The notes under the pieces were generated by a model. It made no database searches, was not told where the DNA came from, and worked only from the letters and a program-made list of their open reading frames with translations. A stretch of DNA of 64,000 nt. It comes from Strongylocentrotus droebachiensis. Lineage: Eukaryota > Echinodermata > Echinoidea > Camarodonta > Strongylocentrotidae. Positions 52,901-64,000 of this stretch are shown here, piece by piece. The translations under genes were made by a program, and so were the position numbers. The DNA lies in assembly GCA_035222895.1 (NCBI GenBank), contig JAVYIG010006804.1:1-64000 (forward strand), read 5' to 3'. The first letter of the stretch is position 1. Every line of letters begins with the position of its first letter.

Positions 52901-55900
52901 TTATTGCGCAATGTTGAAAACAATTAAATCGCGTATATACTGTCATATTACGCAATAAAAGAGCCATTTGACGCATTTTTTACGTTTGGAAATATCTTTT
53001 GTTAGTTTTTAATTACATTTGCAAATATCTTTCTTTCAAAGAATGCCATGGTCTCCTAAGTGGTATCATTATGTTGCGCATGAGCCTCTCTATATGTTCG
53101 CATCATCGGTTGATGTTTTTCATCTTTATTTATTGCGCAATGTTTAAAACGATTAACTCGGTCTCCTAAGTGGTATCATTATGCTGCGCTTGAGCTTCTC
53201 TTTCTGTTCGCGTCATCGGTTTATGTCTTTCATCTTTATTTATTGCGCAATGTTGAAAACAATTAAATCGCGTATATACTGTCATATTACGCAATAAAAG
53301 AGCCATTTGAAGCATTTTTTACGTTTGGAAATATCTTTTGTTAGTTTTCAATTACATTTGCAAATATCTTTCTTTCAAAGAATGCCATGGTCTCCTAAGT
53401 GGTATCATTATGTTGCGCATGAGCCTCTCTATATGTTCGCATCATCGGTTGATGTTTTTCATCTTTATTTATTGCGCAATGTTTAAAACGATTAACTCGG
53501 TCTCCTAAGTGGTATCATTATGCTGCGCTTGAGCTTCTCTTTCTGTTCGCGTCATCGGTTTATGTCTTTCATCTTTATTTATTGCGCAATGTTGAAAACA
53601 ATTAAATCGCGTATATACTGTCATATTACGCAATAAAAGAGCCATTTGAAGCATTTTTTACGTTTGGAAATATCTTTTGTTAGTTTTCAATTACATTTGC
53701 AAATATCTTTCTTTTAAAGAATGCCATGGTCTCCTAAGTGGTATCATTATGTTGCGCATGAGCTTCTCTATATGTTCGCATCATCGGTTGATGTTTTTCA
53801 TCTTTATTTATTGCGCAATGTTTAAAACGATTAACTCGGTCTCCTAAGTGGTATAATTATGCTGCGCTTGAGCTTCTCTTTCTGTTCGCGTCATCGGTTT
53901 ATGTCTTTCATCTTTATTTATTGCGCAATGTTTAAAACGATTAACTCGGTCTCCTAAGTGGTATCATTATGTTGCGCATGAGCTTCTCTACCTGTTCGCG
54001 TCATCGGTTGATGTTTTTCATTTGAAGCATTTTTTACATTTGAAAATATCTTTCTTATAAAGAATGCCATGGTCTCCTAAGTGGTATCATTATGCTGCCC
54101 TTGAGCTTCTCTTTCTGTTCGCGTCATGGGTTTATGTCTTTCATCTTTATTTATTGCGCAATGTTGAAAACAATTAAATCGCGTATATACTGTCATATTA
54201 CGCAATAAAAGAGCCATTTGAAGCATTTTTTACGTTTGGAAATATCTTTTGTTAGTTTTTAATTACATTTGCAAATATCTTTCTTTCAAAGAATGCCATG
54301 GTCTCCTAAGTGGTATCATTATGTTGCGCATGAGCTTCTCTACCTGTTCGCGACATCGGTTTATGTTTCTCATCTTTCTTTATTGCGCAATGTTGAAAAC
54401 AATTAAATCGCGTATATACTGTCATATTACGCAATAAAAGAGCCATTTGACGCATTTTTTACGTTTGGAAATATCTTTTGTTAGTTTTTAATTACATTTG
54501 CAAATATCTTTCTTTCAAAGAATGCCATGGTCTCCTAAGTGGTATCATTATGTTGCGCTTGAGCTTCTCTATATGTTCGCATCATCGGTTGATGTTTTTC
54601 ATCTTTATTTATTGCGCAATGTTTAAAACGATTAACTCGGTCTCCTAAGTGGTATCATTATGCTGCGCTTGAGCTTCTCTTTCTGTTCGCGTCATCGGTT
54701 TATGTCTTTCATCTTTATTTATTGCGCAATGTTGAAAACAATTAAATCGCGTATATACTGTCATATTACGCAATAAAAGAGCCATTTGAAGCATTTTTTA
54801 CGTTTGGAAATATCTTTTGTTAGTTTTTAATTACATTTGCAAATATCTTTCTTTCAAAGAATGCTATGGTCTCCTAAGTGGTATCATTATGTTGCGCATG
54901 AGCTTCTCTACCTGTTCGCGACATCGGTTGATGTCTCTCATCGCAATAAATATTGCGCAATGTTGAAAACAATTAAATCGCGTATATACTGTCATATTGC
55001 GCAATAAAAGAGCCATTTGAAGCATTTTTTACATTTGCAAATATCTTTCTTTCAAAGAATGCCATGGTCTCCTAAGTGGTATCATTATGTTGCGCTTGAG
55101 CTTCTCTATATGTTCGCATCATCGGTTGATGTTTTTCATCTTTATTTATTGCGCAATGTTTAAAACGATTAACTCGGTCTCCTAAGTGGTATCATTATGT
55201 TGCGCTGGAGCTTCTCTACCTGTTCGCGACATCGGTTTATGTTTCTCATTTGAAGCATTTTTTACATTTGCAAATATCTTTCTTATAAAGAATGCCATGG
55301 TCTCCTAAGTGGTATCATTATGTTGCGCTTGAGCTTCTCTACCTGTTCAAGACATCGGTTTATGTTTCTCATCTTTCTTTATTGCGCAATGTTGAAAACA
55401 ATTAAATCGCGTATATACTGTCATATTACGCAATAAAAGAGCCATTTGAAGCATTTTTTACGTTTGGAAATATCTTTTGTTAGTTTTTAATTACATTTGC
55501 AAATATTTTTCTTTTAAAGAATGCCATGGTCTCCTAAGTGGTATCATTATGTTGCGCATGAGCTTCTCTATATGTTCGCATCATCGGTTGATGTTTTTCA
55601 TCTTTATTTATTGCGCAATGTTTAAAACGATTAACTCGGTCTCCTAAGTGGTATAATTATGCTGCGCTTGAGCTTCTCTTTCTGTTCGCGTCATCGGTTT
55701 ATGTCTTTCATCTTTATTTATTGCGCAATGTTTAAAACGATTAACTCGGTCTCCTAAGTGGTATCATTATGTTGCGCATGAGCTTCTCTACCTGTTCGCG
55801 TCATCGGTTGATGTTTTTCATTTGAAGCATTTTTTACATTTGAAAATATCTTTCTTATAAAGAATGCCATGGTCTCCTAAGTGGTATCATTATGTTGCGC

Positions 55901-58146
55901 TTGAGCTTCTCTACCTGTTCGCGACATCGGTTTATGTTTCTCATCTTTCTTTATTGCGCAATGTTGAAAACAATTAAATCGCGTATATACTGTCATATTA
56001 CGCAATAAAAGAGCCATTTGAAGCATTTTTTACGTTTGGAAATATCTTTTGTTAGTTTTTAATTACATTTGCAAATATCTTTCTTTCAAAGAATGCCATG
56101 GTCTCCTAAGTGGTATCATTATGTTGCGCATGAGCTTCTCTACCTGTTCGCGACATCGGTTTATGTTTCTCATCTTTCTTTATTGCGCAATGTTGAAAAC
56201 AATTAAATCGCGTATATACTGTCATATTACGCAATAAAAGAGCCATTTGACGCATTTTTTACGTTTGGAAATATCTTTTGTTAGTTTTTAATTACATTTG
56301 CAAATATCTTTCTTTCAAAGAATGCCATGGTCTCCTAAGTGGTATCATTATGTTGCGCATGAGCCTCTCTATATGTTCGCATCATCGGTTGATGTTTTTC
56401 ATCTTTATTTATTGCGCAATGTTTAAAACGATTAACTCGGTCTCCTAAGTGGTATCATTATGCTGCGCTTGAGCTTCTCTTTCTGTTCGCGTCATCGGTT
56501 TATGTCTTTCATCTTTATTTATTGCGCAATGTTGAAAACAATTAAATCGCGTATATACTGTCATATTACGCAATAAAAGAGCCATTTGAAGCATTTTTTA
56601 CGTTTGGAAATATCTTTTGTTAGTTTTCAATTACATTTGCAAATATCTTTCTTTCAAAGAATGCCATGGTCTCCTAAGTGGTATCATTATGTTGCGCATG
56701 AGCCTCTCTATATGTTCGCATCATCGGTTGATGTTTTTCATCTTTATTTATTGCGCAATGTTTAAAACGATTAACTCGGTCTCCTAAGTGGTATCATTAT
56801 GCTGCGCTTGAGCTTCTCTTTCTGTTCGCGTCATCGGTTTATGTCTTTCATCTTTATTTATTGCGCAATGTTGAAAACAATTAAATCGCGTATATACTGT
56901 CATATTACGCAATAAAAGAGCCATTTGAAGCATTTTTTACGTTTGGAAATATCTTTTGTTAGTTTTCAATTACATTTGCAAATATCTTTCTTTTAAAGAA
57001 TGCCATGGTCTCCTAAGTGGTATCATTATGTTGCGCATGAGCTTCTCTATATGTTCGCATCATCGGTTGATGTTTTTCATCTTTATTTATTGCGCAATGT
57101 TTAAAACGATTAACTCGGTCTCCTAAGTGGTATCATTATGCTGCGCTTGAGCTTCTCTTTCTGTTCGCGTCATCGGTTTATGTCTTTCATCTTTATTTAT
57201 TGCGCAATGTTGAAAACAATTAAATCGCGTATATACTGTCATATTACGCAATAAAAGAGCCATTTGAAGCATTTTTTACGTTTGGAAATATCTTTTGTTA
57301 GTTTTTAATTACATTTGCAAATATTTTTCTTTTAAAGAATGCCATGGTCTCCTAAGTGGTATCATTATGTTGCGCATGAGCTTCTCTATATGTTCGCATC
57401 ATCGGTTGATGTTTTTCATCTTTATTTATTGCGCAATGTTTAAAACGATTAACTCGGTCTCCTAAGTGGTATAATTATGCTGCGCTTGAGCTTCTCTTTC
57501 TGTTCGCGTCATCGGTTTATGTCTTTCATCTTTATTTATTGCGCAATGTTTAAAACGATTAACTCGGTCTCCTAAGTGGTATCATTATGTTGCGCATGAG
57601 CTTCTCTACCTGTTCGCGTCATCGGTTGATGTTTTTCATTTGAAGCATTTTTTACATTTGAAAATATCTTTCTTATAAAGAATGCCATGGTCTCCTAAGT
57701 GGTATCATTATGCTGCCCTTGAGCTTCTCTTTCTGTTCGCGTCATGGGTTTATGTCTTTCATCTTTATTTATTGCGCAATGTTGAAAACAATTAAATCGC
57801 GTATATACTGTCATATTACGCAATAAAAGAGCCATTTGAAGCATTTTTTACGTTTGGAAATATCTTTTGTTAGTTTTTAATTACATTTGCAAATATCTTT
57901 CTTTCAAAGAATGCCATGGTCTCCTAAGTGGTATCATTATGTTGCGCATGAGCTTCTCTACCTGTTCGCGACATCGGTTTATGTTTCTCATCTTTCTTTA
58001 TTGCGCAATGTTGAAAACAATTAAATCGCGTATATACTGTCATATTACGCAATAAAAGAGCCATTTGACGCATTTTTTACGTTTGGAAATATCTTTTGTT
58101 AGTTTTTAATTACATTTGCAAATATCTTTCTTTCAAAGAATGCCAT
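49912..58146 (+). repeat. Complete 8,235-bp higher-order repeat, copy 3
   Basis: Direct tandem of copy 2 (offset 8,235) and equivalent to copy 1 at an offset of 39,536. This tandem pair shows that 8,235 bp is a real period of the array and not a one-off coincidence of blocks. Confidence 0.92.
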
Positions 58147-59255
58147 GGTCTCCTAAGTGGTATCATTATGTTGCGCTTGAGCTTCTCTATATGTTCGCAT
58201 CATCGGTTGATGTTTTTCATCTTTATTTATTGCGCAATGTTTAAAACGATTAACTCGGTCTCCTAAGTGGTATCATTATGCTGCGCTTGAGCTTCTCTTT
58301 CTGTTCGCGTCATCGGTTTATGTCTTTCATCTTTATTTATTGCGCAATGTTGAAAACAATTAAATCGCGTATATACTGTCATATTACGCAATAAAAGAGC
58401 CATTTGAAGCATTTTTTACGTTTGGAAATATCTTTTGTTAGTTTTTAATTACATTTGCAAATATCTTTCTTTCAAAGAATGCTATGGTCTCCTAAGTGGT
58501 ATCATTATGTTGCGCATGAGCTTCTCTACCTGTTCGCGACATCGGTTGATGTCTCTCATCGCAATAAATATTGCGCAATGTTGAAAACAATTAAATCGCG
58601 TATATACTGTCATATTGCGCAATAAAAGAGCCATTTGAAGCATTTTTTACATTTGCAAATATCTTTCTTTCAAAGAATGCCATGGTCTCCTAAGTGGTAT
58701 CATTATGTTGCGCTTGAGCTTCTCTATATGTTCGCATCATCGGTTGATGTTTTTCATCTTTATTTATTGCGCAATGTTTAAAACGATTAACTCGGTCTCC
58801 TAAGTGGTATCATTATGTTGCGCTGGAGCTTCTCTACCTGTTCGCGACATCGGTTTATGTTTCTCATTTGAAGCATTTTTTACATTTGCAAATATCTTTC
58901 TTATAAAGAATGCCATGGTCTCCTAAGTGGTATCATTATGTTGCGCTTGAGCTTCTCTACCTGTTCAAGACATCGGTTTATGTTTCTCATCTTTCTTTAT
59001 TGCGCAATGTTGAAAACAATTAAATCGCGTATATACTGTCATATTACGCAATAAAAGAGCCATTTGAAGCATTTTTTACGTTTGGAAATATCTTTTGTTA
59101 GTTTTTAATTACATTTGCAAATATTTTTCTTTTAAAGAATGCCATGGTCTCCTAAGTGGTATCATTATGTTGCGCATGAGCCTCTCTATATGTTCGCATC
59201 ATCGGTTGATGTTTTTCATCTTTATTTATTGCGCAATGTTTAAAACGATTAACTC
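58147..59255 (+). repeat. Satellite array, partial HOR ending in the empty transposon site
   Basis: Blocks B and C (58147-59145) and then the S module 59146-59255, which corresponds to the interrupted module at 19610. The TA used by the transposon corresponds to 59187-59188 and is intact. Near the site this copy reads GAGCCTCTCTATATG where the interrupted copy reads GAGCTTCTCTA. Confidence 0.92.
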
Positions 59256-61213
59256 GGTCTCCTAAGTGGTATCATTATGCTGCGCTTGAGCTTCTCTTTC
59301 TGTTCGCGTCATCGGTTTATGTCTTTCATCTTTATTTATTGCGCAATGTTTAAAACGATTAACTCGGTCTCCTAAGTGGTATCATTATGCTGCGCTTGAG
59401 CTTCTCTATATGTTCCCATCATCGGTTGATGTTTTTCATCTTTATTTATTGCGCAATGTTGAAAACAATTAAATCGCGTATATACTGTCATATTGCGCAA
59501 TAAAAGAGCCATTTGAAGCATTTTTTACATTTGCAAATATCTTTCTTTCAAAGAATGCCATGGTCTCCTAAGTGGTATCATTATGTTGCGCTTGAGCTTC
59601 TCTATATGTTAGCATCATTGGTTGATGTTTTTCATCTTTATTTATTGCGCAATGTTGAAAACAATTAAATCGCGTATATACTGTCATATTACGCAATAAA
59701 AGAGCCATTTGAAGCATTTTTTACGTTTGGAAATATCTTTTGTTAGTTTTTAATTACATTTGCAAATATCTTTCTTTCAAAGAATGCCATGGTCTCCTAA
59801 GTGGTATCATTATGTTGCGCATGAGCCTCTCTATATGTTCGCATCATCGGTTGATGTTTTTCATCTTTATTTATTGCGCAATGTTTAAAACGATTAACTC
59901 GGTCTCCTAAGTGGTATCATTATGCTGCGCTTGAGCTTCTCTTTCTGTTCGCGTCATCGGTTTATGTCTTTCATCTTTATTTATTGCGCAATGTTGAAAA
60001 CAATTAAATCGCGTATATACTGTCATATTACGCAATAAAAGAGCCATTTGAAGCATTTTTTACGTTTGGAAATATCTTTTGTTAGTTTTTAATTACATTT
60101 GCAAATATCTTTCTTTAAAAGAATGCCATGGTCTCCTTAGTGGTATCATTATGTTGCGCATGAGCTTCTCTACCTGTTCGCGTCATCGGTTGATGTTTTT
60201 CATATTTATTTATTGCGCAATGTTTAAAACGATTAACTCGGTTTCCTAAGTGGTATCATTATGCTGCGCTTGAGCTTCTCTATATGTTCCCATCATCGGT
60301 TGATGTTTTTCATCTTTATTTATTGCGCAATGTTTAAAACGATTAACTCGGTCTCCTAAGTGGTATAATTATGCTGCGCTTGAGCTTCTCTTTCTGTTCG
60401 CGTCATCGGTTTATGTCTTTCATCTTTATTTATTGCGCAATGTTAAAAACAATTAAATCGCGTATATACTGTCATATTACGCAATAAAATATCCATTTGA
60501 AGCATTTTTTATGTTTGGAAATATCTTTTGTTAGTTTTTAATTACATTTGCAAATATCTTTCTTTAAAAGAATGCCATGGTCTCCTAAGTGGTATCATTA
60601 ATTTGCGCATGAGCTTCTCTACCTGTTCGCGACATCGGTTGATGTCTCTCATCTTTATTTATTGCGCAATGTTGAAAACAATTAAATCATGTATATTGCG
60701 CAATAAAAGAGCCATTTGAAGCATTTTTTACATTTGCAAATATCTTTCTTTCAAAGAATGCCATGGTCTCCTAAGTGGTATCATTATGTTGCGCTTGAAC
60801 TTCTCTATATGTTCGCATCATCGGTTGATGTTTTTCATCTTTATTTATTGCGCAATGTTTAAAACGATTAAGTGGTATCATTATGTTGCGCTGGAGCTTC
60901 TCTACCTGTTCGCGACATCGGTTTATGTTTCTCATTTGAAGCATTTTTTACATTTGCAAATATCTTTCTTATAAAGAATGCCATGGTCTCCTAAGTGGTA
61001 TCATTATGTTGCGCTTGAGCTTCTCTACCTGTTCAAGACATCGGTTTATGTTTCTCATCTTTCTTTATTGCGCAATGTTGAAAACAATTAAATCGCGTAT
61101 ATACTGTCATATTACGCAATTAAAGAGCCATTTGAAGCATTTTTTACGTTTGGAAATATCTTTTGTTAGTTTTTAATTACATTTGCAAATATCTTTCTTT
61201 CAAAGAATGCCAT
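59256..61213 (+). repeat. Diverged satellite block, uninterrupted copy
   Basis: Repeats the unusual modules of 20718-22674: S 59256, K-like 59366, L 59562 (full 229 bp here), S 59791, L 59901, S 60130, S 60240, L 60350, K-like 60579, fused S+M 60765 and L 60985. All rare variants of the first copy are present, so the two blocks share a recent common origin. Confidence 0.92.
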
Positions 61214-64000
61214 GGTCTCCTAAGTGGTATCATTATGTTGCGCATGAGCCTCTCTATATGTTCGCATCATCGGTTGATGTTTTTCATCTTTATTTATTGC
61301 GCAATGTTTAAAACGATTAACTCGGTCTCCTAAGTGGTATCATTATGCTGCGCTTGAGCTTCTCTTTCTGTTCGCGTCATCGGTTTATGTCTTTCATCTT
61401 TATTTATTGCGCAATGTTTAAAACGATTAACTCGGTCTCCTAAGTGGTATCATTATGTTGCGCATGAGCTTCTCTACCTGTTCGCGTCATCGGTTGATGT
61501 TTTTCATTTGAAGCATTTTTTACATTTGAAAATATCTTTCTTATAAAGAATGCCATGGTCTCCTAAGTGGTATCATTATGCTGCCCTTGAGCTTCTCTTT
61601 CTGTTCGCGTCATGGGTTTATGTCTTTCATCTTTATTTATTGCGCAATGTTGAAAACAATTAAATCGCGTATATACTGTCATATTACGCAATAAAAGAGC
61701 CATTTGAAGCATTTTTTACGTTTGGAAATATCTTTTGTTAGTTTTTAATTACATTTGCAAATATCTTTCTTTCAAAGAATGCCATGGTCTCCTAAGTGGT
61801 ATCATTATGTTGCGCATGAGCTTCTCTACCTGTTCGCGACATCGGTTTATGTTTCTCATCTTTCTTTATTGCGCAATGTTGAAAACAATTAAATCGCGTA
61901 TATACTGTCATATTACGCAATAAAAGAGCCATTTGACGCATTTTTTACGTTTGGAAATATCTTTTGTTAGTTTTTAATTACATTTGCAAATATCTTTCTT
62001 TCAAAGAATGCCATGGTCTCCTAAGTGGTATCATTATGTTGCGCTTGAGCTTCTCTATATGTTCGCATCATCGGTTGATGTTTTTCATCTTTATTTATTG
62101 CGCAATGTTTAAAACGATTAACTCGGTCTCCTAAGTGGTATCATTATGCTGCGCTTGAGCTTCTCTTTCTGTTCGCGTCATCGGTTTATGTCTTTCATCT
62201 TTATTTATTGCGCAATGTTGAAAACAATTAAATCGCGTATATACTGTCATATTACGCAATAAAAGAGCCATTTGAAGCATTTTTTACGTTTGGAAATATC
62301 TTTTGTTAGTTTTTAATTACATTTGCAAATATCTTTCTTTCAAAGAATGCTATGGTCTCCTAAGTGGTATCATTATGTTGCGCATGAGCTTCTCTACCTG
62401 TTCGCGACATCGGTTGATGTCTCTCATCGCAATAAATATTGCGCAATGTTGAAAACAATTAAATCGCGTATATACTGTCATATTGCGCAATAAAAGAGCC
62501 ATTTGAAGCATTTTTTACATTTGCAAATATCTTTCTTTCAAAGAATGCCATGGTCTCCTAAGTGGTATCATTATGTTGCGCTTGAGCTTCTCTATATGTT
62601 CGCATCATCGGTTGATGTTTTTCATCTTTATTTATTGCGCAATGTTTAAAACGATTAACTCGGTCTCCTAAGTGGTATCATTATGTTGCGCTGGAGCTTC
62701 TCTACCTGTTCGCGACATCGGTTTATGTTTCTCATTTGAAGCATTTTTTACATTTGCAAATATCTTTCTTATAAAGAATGCCATGGTCTCCTAAGTGGTA
62801 TCATTATGTTGCGCTTGAGCTTCTCTACCTGTTCAAGACATCGGTTTATGTTTCTCATCTTTCTTTATTGCGCAATGTTGAAAACAATTAAATCGCGTAT
62901 ATACTGTCATATTACGCAATAAAAGAGCCATTTGAAGCATTTTTTACGTTTGGAAATATCTTTTGTTAGTTTTTAATTACATTTGCAAATATTTTTCTTT
63001 TAAAGAATGCCATGGTCTCCTAAGTGGTATCATTATGTTGCGCATGAGCTTCTCTATATGTTCGCATCATCGGTTGATGTTTTTCATCTTTATTTATTGC
63101 GCAATGTTTAAAACGATTAACTCGGTCTCCTAAGTGGTATAATTATGCTGCGCTTGAGCTTCTCTTTCTGTTCGCGTCATCGGTTTATGTCTTTCATCTT
63201 TATTTATTGCGCAATGTTTAAAACGATTAACTCGGTCTCCTAAGTGGTATCATTATGTTGCGCATGAGCTTCTCTACCTGTTCGCGTCATCGGTTGATGT
63301 TTTTCATTTGAAGCATTTTTTACATTTGAAAATATCTTTCTTATAAAGAATGCCATGGTCTCCTAAGTGGTATCATTATGTTGCGCTTGAGCTTCTCTAC
63401 CTGTTCAAGACATCGGTTTATGTTTCTCATCTTTATTTATTGCGCAATGTTGAAAACAATTAAATCGCGTATATACTGTCATATTACGCAATAAAAGAGC
63501 CATTTGAAGCATTTTTTACGTTTGGAAATATCTTTTGTTAGTTTTTAATTACATTTGCAAATATCTTTCTTTCAAAGAATGCCATGGTCTCCTAAGTGGT
63601 ATCATTATGTTGCGCATGAGCTTCTCTACCTGTTCGCGACATCGGTTTATGTTTCTCATCTTTCTTTATTGCGCAATGTTGAAAACAATTAAATCGCGTA
63701 TATACTGTCATATTACGCAATAAAAGAGCCATTTGACGCATTTTTTACGTTTGGAAATATCTTTTGTTAGTTTTTAATTACATTTGCAAATATCTTTCTT
63801 TCAAAGAATGCCATGGTCTCCTAAGTGGTATCATTATGTTGCGCATGAGCCTCTCTATATGTTCGCATCATCGGTTGATGTTTTTCATCTTTATTTATTG
63901 CGCAATGTTTAAAACGATTAACTCGGTCTCCTAAGTGGTATCATTATGCTGCGCTTGAGCTTCTCTTTCTGTTCGCGTCATCGGTTTATGTCTTTCATCT
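61214..64000 (+). repeat. Satellite array to window end
   Basis: Block A 61214-62014, blocks B C A 62015-63814, and a D block cut by the window edge (S 63815-63924, L from 63925). It corresponds to 22675-25461 at an offset of 38,539. The array clearly continues beyond the window. Confidence 0.93.

Overview
This window is eukaryotic satellite DNA with no recognisable protein-coding, rRNA or tRNA gene. Almost all 64 kb is one AT-rich, head-to-tail satellite family in a single orientation. It is interrupted once, at 19653-20648, by a 996-bp non-autonomous DNA transposon flanked by TA duplications. The host looks like a eukaryote, probably an animal because the insert behaves like a Tc1/mariner-type MITE, but I cannot name a species.

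The satellite is built from four module classes. Each begins with GGTCTCCTAAGTGGTAT and has a fixed length: S (110 bp), M (123 bp), K (198 bp) and L (229 bp). The lengths are explained by exact deletions from L: S lacks 119 bp, M lacks 33 + 73 bp, and K lacks 33 bp with a 2-bp gain from a small local inversion. Modules are arranged in four recurring blocks: A = S-S-M-L-L (801 bp), B = S-L-K (537 bp), C = S-M-L (462 bp) and D = S-L (339 bp).

Blocks combine into a higher-order repeat (HOR) of 50 modules and exactly 8,235 bp, in the order A B B C A D D A B C A D D D A. Complete copies lie at 10376-18610, 41677-49911 and 49912-58146; the last two are directly tandem.

Layout: 1-4371 is a variant array with many one-base indels. 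4372-10375 is a clean, partial or variant HOR. 10376-18610 is HOR copy 1. 18611-20717 is a partial HOR whose last S module holds the transposon. 20718-22674 is a block of diverged, older-looking modules. 22675-41676 is a mosaic of the same blocks with deletions and reshuffling. 41677-58146 holds HOR copies 2 and 3. 58147-64000 repeats the 18.6-25.5 kb segment without the transposon, giving an empty-site copy of the insertion inside the same window.

Every S, L and K module carries the perfect palindrome ATTGCGCAAT, which equals the optimal C/EBP-type bZIP binding site. L and K carry a second match 44 bp downstream. This gives about 66 sites per 8,235-bp HOR. Short open frames across the array are by-products of the repeat and are not called as genes. 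All comparisons were made by eye from positions and sampled sequence, not by a full computed alignment.
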